Shown here: piece after piece, positions 32,204 to 44,366 of the stretch | Layout of the letters: each line of letters begins with the position of its first letter | Position numbering within the stretch: position 1 is the stretch's first letter | From: Scytalidium lignicola | Taxonomy: Eukaryota > Ascomycota > Leotiomycetes | Assembly (NCBI GenBank): GCA_002812745.2 | Contig: NCSJ02000086.1 | Coordinates: forward strand, 78,340 to 142,339 | Length of the DNA: 64,000 bases | Reading direction: 5' to 3' | Notes under the pieces: model-generated | Databases searched by the model: none | What the model was told of the DNA's origin: nothing | What the model saw: the letters and a program-made list of their open reading frames with translations, nothing else | Translations under genes and position numbers: made by a program

Positions 32204-34681
32204 CTAAATCTGACTGTCACCAAGTATTTTATGGAGAATATTGACTTCTCCAAAAAATCTCCCTTTTCCTGGAAAAGGAATGCCATCAGCCTTTGCCTCA
32301 GCAACTAAGCGTTTATATTTCGTTGTCCAGCCAAACTTCATATCCCATGCGTTCTCCAGAGTCATATCTTCAATAGGATCAATATAATTAGCTATGACCC
32401 CTAAATTAGAATCATCAGTCTTCATCATCCATTCCTCAATCTCCTTTTTGCGACTGCTAGTCGAGTCCGTAAACCGTACGGGAGGACGATCTATCATTGT
32501 CTGGTCAAAATCAAGCGGGAGTTTCACATAACCACACGATTTGAAATCGAGCCTGGTAAGCCGACTTGGAACGTAAGGTGATGGCTCAATATCCAACTTG
32601 GTTGATCGCCGAATACCTTGCAACTTCTGATTCGGTGCTGTGGATTCAAGGAACCAAGCCCACGAACCCATGCGAGGCTGCTTAAACCAATTTTGTTGAG
32701 CAAGTTGTGTGTTTGTTGTCTGTACCTGTTGATTCGGTGGTCCATTGGCAATCATTACATTCCATAGCGCAAGCAGTTGTTGATTTCCAAGAGCAGGTTG
32801 GTTGGCAACTTGAAGGAGCTGGTGATGCACAAGAGCGCCTTGGGGGATCTGAAAATTCGGCTGCTGAGCCATCTGGACAAGACCAAATCCATCTGCGTTC
32901 TCTTGAGAAGGATTTGGATTCATATTAGGACGCAATGAAGCTGTCAAGGAAACAGAATCAAAGCTCAAGTGGCATAGAGTTTGCTTGTGAGCTTGTGTAA
33001 ACTTGGTAAGTATATGTGGAGTGATCCAGCAATTCTTCAATGAAAAATGTCGAACGTGTGGAAACACCAAAACATCAACCTCCTCCTTTCTATTAACCAT
33101 CCCAGAAGCTTTGGGAGTGAGTGGGGCAGGCAATACATGTCTGTTACGGGCGAAAAGTCCAGGAGCCTCTTCACCTCCACCTACCCATTCAAAATGCACA
33201 GTTGTGATGTTCTTCCTATGTGCAATATGGTATTTGAATAACTGAAATACTCCAGCTACCGAAGAGGAAGGGGGGAGTGATATATCTTGAACCCAACTTG
33301 TTGGTAACTTAGCCACTTCACGCCAATCGGGGATAATTCCTAGAGAGAGTTTATGAAGTTGAGGTAGAGCATCCCAAAAATCTGGACGCCGAAATAGTGG
33401 TATTTGTCGATGTGGGAGTCGCGCAATGGTAAGGGTATCGATATTTTTGAAACTTTGAGGGTTATCAATAATAGCAATCGAATAGGACTGTACGAATGCA
33501 CGCTGTGCCCAATCGATTTCCAGCAGCATCTCTCTCTGAGCCAAAGTAAGATTCCTCGGCTTAAGAGGGTATCCAGAATCTTCCAGACTGATGTCTAGCA
33601 ACTCGACTTCATTATCCTCACTATCAGTAACACTTTCTCCTACAGCTGTCATTGGAGAAGAGCTGGGAGTATAATCGCGATCCGGTACCGTGGGGGGAGT
33701 ATCTGGGTGTGTGTATAGTTGATCTGCAGGACGAGTCTCAAGGTTAAGTGTCTCTGCAGCTAAAGAATCAGAAGATGTACGGGAACTATTAGTTTCCCTA
33801 CGTATAGCCTCAAACGAAGCATGACGAGTGGCTGCAAGCTGACTTGCGGTTTGATACACGGGATCAGAGGCTTGTAAAGCAGCCTTTACTTTTCGTGGAT
33901 TCTTTTTGGATCTAATAATACGCCTTGGCTCAGGGACGAATCTCGATTGTCCAAAGACAGGATATTTGCCTCCCCGCTCCATGACTTTAGGGTTCTTATC
34001 AGGACCGGCTAGCCAACCCACACCTCCATCAAGTGAAAGAGCAAGCTCTCTAGCATTTGTAATGAACCTCAGCGCCTTAGTCATCGTCCTTGTTTCATCG
34101 GCAGCGAGTTCCAATCCTTCCAACTGGGAATATCTGTTATACTTCTTGAATGGCCATTTGTAAGTGCCCCAGAAGCTCGTGATTTCTTCTTGGTCACTCT
34201 TAACAGGTGGTCTGGCTAGCTTGTTTTCATCGATTTCAAAGCTCATGGCGAACTGTAATATATGTCTCCCGAATCCTTGAAACACCCTCATTCCTCTGTC
34301 TTGAAGCATGACAGACCCTCTTGGGGAAGCGGTCTCCAAATCAGGACCTATCTCGGAAGCTATTCCATATATTTCTGATTTGAAAGGTACAACAACTGTA
34401 CGAAACAGGTATGATGTGACTTTTTCTTCGAATTCCTTGTTGACGAGTCTCATGTTCTGGATGGTCGTTCGCGGTAGATGAGAAATGATTAGGTTGAAAA
34501 TTTCGACGGGGATCTTCTCTGCTGGCCATGAGCCTGCAACAATTTGCGTCAGTCATTATTGAGGGTAGTTCTGCATAGCTTATGCAGCTTCACGCGGCTG
34601 CAAGAACTTACCCTGCATTTCTTTCTTTGTTGAAGTGCCGCGTCTAACCTTTCGACGTTTGGCTGTACCAACTCCCGGCAT
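32204..34681 (-). CDS. F-box protein, 799 aa, 2 exons
   Basis: Exons on the minus strand: 34681-34612 and 34533-32204, total 2400 nt in frame. Exon 1 encodes a basic start (MPGVGTAKRRKVRRGTSTKK). The F-box runs from the end of exon 1 to about residue 70: KIPVEIFNLIISHLPRTTIQ followed by MRLVNKEFEEKVTSYLFRTV. The remainder looks like leucine-rich-repeat-like segments (RHFSLKNCWITPHILTKFTQ, CHLSFDSVSL, LTRLDFKSCGYVKLPLDF) interrupted by a Ser/Thr/Asp-rich disordered region around 225-300 and a Gln/Asn/Pro-rich stretch. The expected role is substrate receptor of an SCF ubiquitin ligase; the substrate is unknown. If read without the upstream exon the F-box would be cut in half. Confidence 0.9.
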
Positions 34682-35645
34682 TGTTAGGAAGTCGTTCGAA
34701 AACCGTTCTTGTTGAAAGACTGTTCGAATTGGGAATCTCGATCGAGAGGTACCGCTAAGGAAGGTTCCGGATTATAAGAAGCTATCTAGCAGAACGAAGC
34801 TGCTGCATTCCATGGGAATTCTGATATCGAATCAATTTAGTGAAGAAATATGATTGCGTTTCATTTCAGAACACCAAGCAATCCGCTGCACAGTGTTCAT
34901 GAGTTAGCGTTGCGTAGAAAGCAGCCGTAGGACTTCGATTCTTTTCATCATTATCTCTCTACTATTCGAGGTGGGGTGTCAAAGGTGAAGTGCCGGGAAT
35001 ATTTACTGCACTTTCTGCCTGGGGCCGACACACGCAAGTGGCTTGTTCACAAGGCTATGATCTCAGCCTTGCCTTATCCGTTCACGGACAACAGTTGATC
35101 TAGACCTTGATCAGGGGCCAACTTTAGATAGCTCTCCAAAGTACAAACCAGTTGTCACAATTTTTGTATATTCCTACGATTCCACTATATTTATTTATTC
35201 ATTAATTGATCGATCGATCGTAAAGATTGCTTTAATTCACTCCTCTTCGGGAATTCACAATTAAAACCCGAGTCTTAATTCCTCAAAATCACACAATATA
35301 GAATATCAGAACTCAAACCCATGTATAACACGTCAGAGGTGGCACAATAGAAACCCGAAATAAAATATGTTAAGAGTAGTGAATATCTTAGGAACAAGAG
35401 GCCGACATGGTGACGCTTTTAGCAGATGCTAGCATCTGATAGTAAATGATCGACGCAAAAATAGATAATATTATTGATGAGCATCACTCTCCCGTTATGG
35501 TCATTGATATACACCAAACGCCATGCCAGTCGCTTAAAACACGGCTTCTATCCATCTGTCTCTATGCGCCAGTCTCCCTTACGCCGTGATATACCCAGCC
35601 AAAACCATTCAATCCATAACACCATCTATTTGACCCCAAGCAATC
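34682..35645. other. Intergenic spacer with a short GATC repeat
   Basis: Promoter of the F-box gene and 3' flank of the next gene. A (GATC)n run lies at about 35208-35221. No gene seen. Confidence 0.5.
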
Positions 35646-37112
35646 TCAGACTGCTTCCGCCCGTCTCCCTACAACCTCAACAGTCGTACTAGAGCATTGT
35701 CGCCGGAATTTTGCCCTCGTGCTTTCTCCCTCGGTAGACGAACTAAAACTAGGGGACCGCGATATCTCAGATGCGGCTCGCTTCAGCCTCGTGCTCGAAG
35801 GTGACCAAGATGGTAATATATCTCCTGCCGCGGGTCTCCTTTCTAAGGAACCTCCATCTCTCACATTCTTATCTCCATCCAGGCGGTCTGTCTTGCAAGG
35901 ACCGTCTAAGATAGGATCATATTCCCAAGCGGCTTCTAATCCTGGCATATAAGGCTCTAAATTGCGTAATTCCTCCCACGAGATTGTGTCCTGGAGCATT
36001 GCGATATACAAAGCCATGATTTTTCCATCTTCGTCGAGGACAGCACAGTTCTCCTTCAGAAACGTAACATTAAAATCGGAATTAACCAGATGATCTTCGA
36101 GTTGTCGCAGCATTGGAAGACCACGTAGGTTTTGAGCATCACATATCCTAGCAACAAGGGGCACCCATGGTCTGCCGCGCAAAATACTAGAGAATGAATC
36201 GCTAACGGCTGTTATAAAAGACTCACTATCTGTATTTTGAACGACGATGAAACGATGAAGACCACGTGATAAACATCGATGATATGGCGCAGTATCCTTT
36301 TCGAACGGAAATGGTTGCTCGGGTGTAGGCAGCAAAGACACATGGACTGTCCATGCTGGAGAATCAGCTTCAGTACTAGCAGCTCGCTGGGTTTCCAGAT
36401 TGATTCCAGGTCCATCACTAGTCATAACATTCTCTGAAGTCGTTGAAAGATTTTGATCAGTGACAGCAACATCAATAATAGATTCAGGAGGAGTATCAGA
36501 TCGTGTATCTGGGGGGGTTGATGCTTTCCGTCGTCTCGTTCCGTGCGATGGTGGTGAGGACATGTTTTCAAGAGACTCAACCCTTTCTTCCAGGCGAATA
36601 GAAGCATCATCAACTTCTATTAGCTGGTTACGGATCCTTTGCGCGTTATCTACGAGCGCCTCGATACGGTCGTCGTAATAAGGTGCCCGTTTAGTTAAGA
36701 GGCCGACGTTATGCCACAGACCACTTATTCCCCGATATATGCCCTTCAATTCACCGTCGGTCTCGGCCTTACTCCTATCCACGAGTTCCTCTAGTCGACC
36801 AAGACGTTCGATCAGTTCGGCCCTGCCGCCATTCCGCTGTCGATCCAATTCCTCCTCCAACATCGTCACTCTCTTCTGCAGAGCCTCTAGCTCCTCTCTA
36901 TCTGTAGTAACTTCCCCTCTCTCAGCGAAATGATAACAGGCTTGGTGGCCGCAGTGGCAGGTACTACCGGGAATCGAGGCATTTAGGGAGAATCCAACAC
37001 AGGCACATCGCAGGCCTTTATTCTCTGGATGTAATAAGATATATTGACAATCACCCTTTGGGAGGTGGTCGTCTTCGGATCGAGCTTTCTCACGACGTGG
37101 ACGGGCAAACAT
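35646..37112 (-). CDS. Cys/His-cluster coiled-coil protein of unknown function, 488 aa
   Basis: Single exon. Residues 36-61 contain a compact, probably metal-binding cluster C-x-C-x13-C-x-C-G-H-x2-C-x-H (Cys36, 38, 52, 54, His56, Cys59, His61). A long coiled coil follows at about 70-190 (REELEALQKRVTMLEEELDR; RLEELVDRSK; IRLEERVESLENM). A Ser/Thr/Pro-rich linker (about 190-255) leads to a second globular domain (about 255-400, including HRCLSRGLHRFIVVQNTDSE and EELRNLEPYMPGLEAAWEYD). The tail is Ser/Arg-rich. No named family is recognised. The zinc cluster resembles a short SWIM/treble-clef-like knuckle, suggesting binding to nucleic acid or protein; this is inference. It sits beside the longest gene-free stretch in the window, which is its upstream region. 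Confidence 0.87.
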   Translation of the reverse strand: MFARPRREKARSEDDHLPKGDCQYILLHPENKGLRCACVGFSLNASIPGSTCHCGHQACYHFAERGEVTTDREELEALQKRVTMLEEELDRQRNGGRAELIERLGRLEELVDRSKAETDGELKGIYRGISGLWHNVGLLTKRAPYYDDRIEALVDNAQRIRNQLIEVDDASIRLEERVESLENMSSPPSHGTRRRKASTPPDTRSDTPPESIIDVAVTDQNLSTTSENVMTSDGPGINLETQRAASTEADSPAWTVHVSLLPTPEQPFPFEKDTAPYHRCLSRGLHRFIVVQNTDSESFITAVSDSFSSILRGRPWVPLVARICDAQNLRGLPMLRQLEDHLVNSDFNVTFLKENCAVLDEDGKIMALYIAMLQDTISWEELRNLEPYMPGLEAAWEYDPILDGPCKTDRLDGDKNVRDGGSLERRPAAGDILPSWSPSSTRLKRAASEISRSPSFSSSTEGESTRAKFRRQCSSTTVEVVGRRAEAV

Positions 37113-40100
37113 GCTCGTAAGCGTGTGTGCCAGATTGATAACTCCTGAGGAGCAAAGGAGGCATGGAAGGTGTTCGGTGAAGGGTGACGACGAAGGTCTG
37201 TCTTTGCTAGCGCCACAGACAATTCGGCTTGGAGGTGGAGGGAAAGCTGAAGGCTCGAGTAATCATAGGAACTCAAGATGAATTAACCATAGAAATGGAC
37301 TATGTAAGATTAACAGCAGAGCGATAATCGGATTCCCGATTGAAGGTGAACGAGTGTCTTCGAGTGCTTTGGAGAGTGTGGTGGAAAAGTAGTAGGTAGG
37401 TTGGTATGCCGCAGAGGCGAAAACTGTGATATTAAAACACTGGCCGGCAGTCGAAGTCCAGACAGACAGACAGACAGATACCTGCCACCAGCAGACACAA
37501 ACAATAATTAATGGGTGCTAATCGAAGATCGGAGGTACCGTCCAAGGCCCGGCAATATAGAGGGCCCATACAGAGGAGGTAATAGCGTAGCAATTGGGTA
37601 TGCCTCCCACCTGTTGCTGCCGGAGCCAGGCCGCATGCGAGTTTATCAAAGGGAGGAGGGCAAGGGAAGGGCACAGGCCAACCCGCAAAAGCAAAAATCG
37701 CCATGGGGGAGGAGTGGGAGGGCTTGCCCAGAGATAAGCAGGGGTCCAGGGTGTGCATCCACCGTCGGGAGACGGAGTGACAGGAGTGAAACTTGTGTGC
37801 GCACGCGAAGAGCTCGTCAGAGATGATGAAGATGATGGAGTTGATTGCAAGTACGGTATATTCCAGAACGGTCCAGAGGGACTTTTGATCTGTACTGGAC
37901 ACAACCCAAACGGGTAGTCAGGCACGGCCGCACTGTCTTCAGCTGTGTCATAACTTATCACGGCCCGTATTATTGCATTTCATGCCAACAATATCGGTTG
38001 ATAGATCAACGTTCTTCGGTCTTTGATGTCCCTTCGAGGTCGCCTTCTTCAACCCCCAAGGCAGTCCACCGCAGCAGAGCGATCAGTGGTCCACACCAAT
38101 TAATGCGCGGTCTGGATTGTTTAGGAGGAGCAAAGGAGGAAGCATCTCGTGTATCCCAATAATCTGCTCGCGCCACCGGCCAGTCGGAAGAGCTCACGAC
38201 CACCCTTCTTTTGTTTGGTCTTGAAGCCCCCCGCGGACACGATTTTCTTAGCCCTGCTCTTACTGTACGGGCACAGTCACTGGCCGCGGGGCCGTGGACC
38301 TTGTCACGCCTAGCTAGGGCTGGAAACTTCAACTGTAGCTCCGTCGACTTTGTGGGCGTGCGGGACGAACCGCCCAAATTTATTCGTAGGCAAGAAGTAG
38401 ACGAGACCCCAATCAGTGCGTCTACGGACGTATCCCAACGGCTTTTTCAGCAGCAGAGGCCCAGACCAAAGAAACACTGCAGCATATTTCGAGCCTCTTC
38501 CACTAGCAGCCGCAGATGGCCACGCTGGATGCCAGTGTGTTTTGCGTGGGAGATGCGTTGTTGATCGTGCGACCATTATGTATGTACAGTACTGTACAGG
38601 CCCCCAAATGGGTACGATAGGATATAATACCGTACCAAACAACCGTGGCGAAGATCCTGTTGTGCGGCGGGGAGCAGGGCTCATCTTTCAAGCCTTTGAA
38701 GGTTCCCGATCCGATTATCACCGTCGTTGGGACATTTTGGTGCACTGGGAAGCCAAAGTAGGGTGTCATTATGACCACTGTGCGTGGGAGGAACTCCGGG
38801 ACAGTACAAGTGTCGGGCTGTACACTCAAATTTCAAATTTGCCCAGCAAAAGGAAAGTTTGAGTATTGTAACATCATGTCATAAGTTCTCTGGATCGAGG
38901 ATCCCTTATGTAATTAAGACGACGCTACACGACAGCAAATACTCTCTTGCTGGGCGCAGGTAGCAGAGCAGCCGAAACAGGAACAGTGCAGTGCTTGAAC
39001 AAATTGCAAAATGATAGACGCTGGGAAGAGACAGCGACTCCGGCAGGTCAGGCATCTCAGGCAAAAAAGCAGCAGCGAGACGCCCCCCGATAAGAAATAG
39101 CGCCCACGGTAATGCAGCCTATCACACGCGGCCGCCCCATGGGACTGTAGCACGCCTGGCTGCACTGCTTTGCCAATGGCCCTGGCGGATCACGCAACGT
39201 GATAAGGAGAATGCACCCTCTTTCGCAGTTTGCTGCTCTGTGACTTGTCTACTAATGACTTCCAGACAGCACAACCACCATGTGTGTGGAAAACAAAGGG
39301 CCGAAAATCCCGCAAATGCCCAGTGCTGTAGCGCCTTCCCGTGACAATCCCCAGATGCTGCATCAAGCATCCGTTTTTCGCAGACATTTTATCATGTTTA
39401 TTATAATTGTGGCTGTGCGCCGGCGGGGAAAATCCTTTACTGTAATGTACCTTGGGGGCTGACTCAGAAGTATCAGTGCTTTTTGGGCCATCGTTGATGG
39501 GATCCTCCGGCTTGGAATACCTCGCTTTGAAATTCTTACGCCTTGTAAGCAGCATTGTGGACTCCCGATCACATGCTGATCAGGTACTCAGAATCTGCCA
39601 GCATCGATCCACGTAATACATTCCATCATTCCTTGATGCTGCACGAGTAATCGTACTCGACCGCAGCCGTTCGACTGGGGGCCATGGACCACAGAGAACT
39701 GAAACAGTGATATTGTACCATCGTGGGTGTTGATGAGGAAAGTAGCAGAGTAGCACCACGAACCAAAGCTCGCCATGAGACATTGCCAGTCCCCTCTGTC
39801 GGTCCGTGCTGCACTAATCAGTGCACATACCTGATTTGCATCCAAGACTGGACGGATATGAATATATCCCGGTCTTAGAGACAAAGGATAAGAAAATACG
39901 ACACCCACTGGGCCCCATAATCATCAAACATCAGGACATCGCAGCATGGCAATCAAGAGGGATAAGACTCTCATCTATATTTGACTATCGATAAGCCGGA
40001 ACCCCCCACGTCTAAGGGGTTCAATCGGAATCAAGTACTAACTTCCGCGCCTCAGCTTCTTTCTTTATTATCGGTATCACAAAGTTCGATTTCTCGATTG

Positions 40101-41225
40101 TATGGGTGGGTGCTATCATGTCTGAAACAGCAAAAGAGCCTCAAAACGGTGTGGCTTTGTGAAATGCTATTCCATAGTGAAACCAGGTCTCTTCCTTCCA
40201 CAGTTAGCCTTCAGCATTCCTTGGGGTATATATCCGTAAAATATCTCATGATGTTGAACACTTGGTCCTGTGATACTTGAGACAAGCCTGGAACTTGCCG
40301 GCAAAGATATATCAATTTCTGAGGAATTAATTGCTTCTTCGAAGATGATCACACACCGCTAATCCATTGGTGTACTGGATTCTCCTTCTCATATTGATAC
40401 TATATATAAGATAATAAAGATGAACTACAGCCCAAATAATATTCATGTTTGTAATAGTCTTAAAATCGCAACAACGTTCATTAATCATGTGCTAGGCAGT
40501 CAGTTTAAACCTCTGTGATATTAGTCCTGGATTAGTGCGCGGGACGAGCCGGAGTCAAATCTGATTGCCCTGGAAAGATTCCCTTCAATAGATCTATCCA
40601 GTAGAATTCGAGTCGACATCTTTATACGTGCGAAGATCCATAACTACAAGAGAAGATACTAGAGACGACAAGGCAGTTAGATCGGCGATCTCGAATAAGC
40701 CGAAAAAGGAAACTGCGATGCTGCAAAAATGTGATGAGATTTATTCTATGAGCCAACCAGCAAAAAAANGTCCAGCTTATTTTTTCCTTCAACATTGCCC
40801 GTCTTATTTCGGCAGGATAGCATGAATATCGCTCTACTATAGGCTCGTGTGATCTTTTATATTCACTGATTGGAGTTATGCTCCCTCATGGGCATAAAAT
40901 ACAAATGCCAACCAAAGCATCGTGGAGATGAAGTTCTTCTACATGATTGGTCAAAAGTAACGCCCGCTTTCACAACGGGCGTCTAACTTTAGCCATTCCA
41001 GATGCCCCGCGCCATAATACACAATCGCATCCTTATGCCACCTTATTTTGACTTGTTTTATTTATCTTTCATGTGGTCAATTATCTTCCATATGCTCACC
41101 ACAAAGGCATTGGAGCAGTGAGGACGGTGATACTTCAATCATCGCAAGGCTGTGAGGCTGTGGCTATCCCGTTCTTCGGAGAAGAAAGTCTCCCGACACA
41201 ATCTCCAAGGAAATCACAGCTTCGG
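37113..41225. other. Largest gene-free stretch, 4.1 kb, partly GC-rich
   Basis: Many short overlapping frames exist on both strands between 37.4 and 39.9 kb because the DNA is GC-rich and poor in stop codons. None resembles a protein and none has a plausible intron-exon chain. Landmarks are a (CAGA)n microsatellite at about 37459-37478, a perfect 16-bp palindrome TGTACAGTACTGTACA near 38583-38598, and one N at 40769 after a poly-A run. It probably acts as a long regulatory region for the minus-strand gene starting at 37112. A long non-coding RNA is possible. Confidence 0.45.
37459..37478. repeat. (CAGA)n microsatellite
   Basis: About five CAGA units in tandem, upstream of the gene starting at 37112. 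Confidence 0.8.
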
Positions 41226-42253
41226 ATGGGAAAAATTATGGGCGAATTTCAAGATGCAGTTACATCTCTTCTGGAAACCTTCACGCGTGGCATCTCGATA
41301 ATCAAAGGTCGACGGAAGCGTAACGCTGCCGCCCAGGTCGCAGAGACAAGCTTAAGTAAATCATTGAAACAGAGTAGGTCAGATGTGAAGGATCGATATA
41401 GGGAGGATCTTTCCCGTCATGGCAAAGCTTTTGCCGCTGGTGATGGTAGGCATTTTCCTTTCGACACATTTTGATTTCACTTCTATTCTAGATTGTATCT
41501 ACATTGGATACAGCTAACTAATATAAAATATAGCTCAAGCATATTTATCATTGAATGCAATTCTTGCTCGACTGAATGCGGGCTTTTTTGCAGTCCTGGA
41601 GAGATTCACAAGAGGCCAAAACACTCCTGCAGATTACGAGTCTCTCATCAGCCTATCGAATGCATCCCGGATTGAAACCATAATAACATTCGATCAACTA
41701 TCAATGAGACTCTCCAAGTCTTCACTAGCGCTACCAAGTACGAAAAAAAAGTGATACCACGCATAGTCACTCAGGACGGAAGCGCAGAAGTAATCACCGT
41801 ACGGGATCAAAAACAAAGCATGTTCAACCAAAGAGCAAGAGCACCTCTTCTGAATTATCACAATCATTGCTAGGTCCAGCAAAGCCAGAGGGTTGGGTCC
41901 GACCCAAAACTCCAAGGAAGTCCTCCGCAGATTCCCTACCACCTACAATGACAAATCCAAAACCTACTGTCACAACATCAACATCGATATCCAAGACCGT
42001 CCGATCCAAGACCGTCCGTCCCGAGAGGAATCCCTCCGTCCCATCAAAAACACGGAAACGAATATCCTTCATGTCATTTGCATCTGACAGTACAAAGCTT
42101 GGAGAGATCCCACAATATAAATGGGCTCGGCCGCCATTGCTGGAAGGCCAAGAAATGCAGTTTCCTGTTGTTGCATATTATCCCTTGGAACCATATCAGC
42201 AACCGAAGAAGCAGAGAACTGGGATCATGAAATTATTCAAAAGGAGACAGTGA
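41226..42253 (+). CDS. Uncharacterised protein, about 312 aa, 2 exons, frame broken at a poly-A run
   Basis: Exon 1 is 41226-41445 and exon 2 is 41534-42253, joined by a GT..AG intron with a CTAAC branch point. The first 110 residues form a conserved-looking helical domain: GKIMGEFQDAVTSLLETFTR, GRRKRNAAAQVAETSLSKSL, then AQAYLSLNAILARLNAGFFA. Total exon length is 940 nt, one more than a multiple of three. The frame closes with TGA right after an eight-A run at 41743-41750. Reading seven A's keeps one frame through a basic Ser-rich tail to the TGA at 42253, so a sequencing length error is the simplest reading. An in-frame ATG at 41073 could extend the N-terminus. No function is recognised. 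Converges with the next gene. Confidence 0.75.
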
Positions 42254-42654
42254 TGAAGATGCATTAACGAACAAAGCTTGATACTATTTTTTACGATTTA
42301 TGAAGTCACGATAGTCCATTTTTCTCCTTTTATGGAGCCGGGTTTATTTTTGATATAATAGTGTAGGCAACAGAAAGCAGGTTCTCGGGAGAAAATATGG
42401 TGGTTGTTTAGCATGATGCAGAGCATATCAAGGTTTCGGGCTATATATAGATGCATGTTAATTTATGAAGCAGATAAGCAAATCGAACATGGCACTCAAA
42501 TTCATGTTTAATGAGGTAATAGCCTTTTAAAGGTCTGTCATTCGATTATCTTGAGCATTATTAACAGACTTTCATTAAAACCCCCATTAAAACCCCCATG
42601 CATTGTGTGAAGAGACCATATTTGCTTGTGTAGATAGTCACAATTTTCTGTGTC
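42254..42654. other. Convergent intergenic spacer
   Basis: 401 bp of AT-rich 3' flanks. A short direct repeat ATTAAAACCCCC occurs twice at about 42574-42597. No gene seen. Confidence 0.55.
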
Positions 42655-44366
42655 TTAAGAGTCTTTCTTCATATTAGCATCGCTCCCTGCCACGATTGCA
42701 GACCTTCGACGTTGTGTGGAAGTAGAAGCATTCGATGAACTGCGAGCGGCAATAGCCCTAATAGCAGCGATCATGGCATCATCAGGATCAAAATGATTCT
42801 GGTTTTCCTTTCCTGCAATCTGCTGTTTTTCATTCGGAACAGTTGGTGAAACATTTTCCTTGGAGAAGTCCTGAACTGCAACTGCTTCAGTCACGAAACT
42901 ATTAACGCTTGCATTATCGGCTCTTGTAGAAGTATGTTCCCGTGAGTCTTTTTACGTAGTCTGTGGCTTGGCAGATTCTGTCTCCTTTGTAGGTTCAAAT
43001 TCAACCATGTAAGGCCGATATACTGGTCTCTCTGTTTCTGGAACGAGTTTCTTTTGCTTCTCCTTTTTCTTTGGGATGTTTGAGAGGGAATAGTTACACC
43101 GTTCTCCATAGTATCTGTTCTCCTCCACCGCTACTGATAGTTCTCTAGGACCATGAGGACTACGGTTAAAGCTTTCGTATAGATCATCACCAGGTCGGAA
43201 TGAGAAACCTTGTGACTCGGCTGCTGGGGTCCTGGGATTAGGATTTGTACCAGGGATGATCAAGGGACTTGAGAGGCGATAGTCATCAACAGTAGCCTCA
43301 ACTTCCTGAGGTGTACCTGGAGGCATCTTGAATGTTCGTGGATTGGATTCTCTTGATGATATTCTAGAATATATATCGATAGGCTTTGCACCAGCCATGG
43401 TCCTGTCTAGTGAATCTGAGCTAGATGTCGTACTTGAGTTTGAAGATGTCTCATAAAACACTGAAGTATAGTGTGTAGCAGCCGTTCCATTCTCAATTGC
43501 ATGCATTGCTTGATGACTGTTGACTTTGTCCTTGTGTTTCTGAGCTCGTAGTAGTTTACTTTGATGTTGACTCATGCGCTTTGACTGTGATCTTGACTTT
43601 ATTTTTGCCTCGAAATGTTGAGCTCTTTGCCTTGCCTTAAGGGATCCTTTATTCCATGGTAGGTAGTCGAGAACACTCCGTCTAGCTAGTGCTAAAATAC
43701 TATTAGTAAACACATGACAAAGTTTGCCAAGATACTTGCAGGAAAAGTCAGGAGCCACAGTCTTTTCGATGCCAGTCTCGGCGTTCTGTTTGCCTTATTT
43801 GATTTTAGTAAATTTGCACACGGAAGGATGGAGTTTCACGAACTCATATTATAGCCCTCCGTGTTCCACTGGTTAGTATTATGTATGTTGTTCTCGTTGT
43901 CATCCTGTCCCTCCTCTAGTCTAGCAATTACTACCCGAAGCTCTTCCAACTCTTTAGCATGTTGCTTCTTCATTGATTCTATTAATCGGTCTTTTGCAAT
44001 AACCTGTGACCTCAAAACTTGATATCCTTCAAGTAACTGCAAAATGCAAGAGTTGTAATCAACAGGTACAGGGTCCAAAGAACTCTTTGTCATCATGAGG
44101 ACTTTCAGACTCTCCACTTGTTGGTCTGCTTCAAATTGTGGCTCGCATCGGACGCTTTCTCTTCGTGCACGTCTAAATAAGTCATGAGAAGCAACAGTTT
44201 GTGTGTTCGACGCCGGATTTAGAAAAGAGGATACCTTTGAGTCAGATTGAATTCGAGAAGTAGATATGTTATCATCTCCATGATTGTTATCTCCTCCTTG
44301 GCGATCGGCCTGAGGTGTTGGCTGACTTCTGGCACGATGGAATACTGGCCGAAACCAGTCGGCCAT
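42655..44366 (-). CDS. Uncharacterised coiled-coil protein, 534 aa, 3 exons
   Basis: Exons on the minus strand: 44366-43844, 43793-42956, 42898-42655, total 1605 nt in frame. The second intron (57 nt, 42955-42899) removes an in-frame TAA. Exon 1 encodes a polar N-terminus (MADWFRPVFHRARSQ) and a short coiled coil (IAKDRLIESMKKQHAKELEE). The middle contains a Cys-bearing helical segment (FSCKYLGKLCHVFTNSILAL), a basic stretch and long Ser/Thr/Pro-rich disorder. The C-terminus has DPDDAMIAAIRAIAARSSS, an amphipathic helix. No known family is recognised. Two GACGCGTT octamers (44457-44464 and 44664-44671) lie upstream, suggesting periodic expression; that is inference. Confidence 0.8.

Noticed and set aside
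38416..38862. 148-codon plus-strand frame in the GC-rich 37-39 kb region
   Set aside because: Several frames on both strands are open here at once; sequence is not protein-like and nothing is recognised.
42923..42955. 33-nt intron at the second junction of the 534-aa gene, or stop-codon readthrough at TAA
   Set aside because: 33 nt is too short for fungal splicing; a 57-nt intron (42955-42899) with a proper TTAATAG acceptor restores the frame without special mechanisms.
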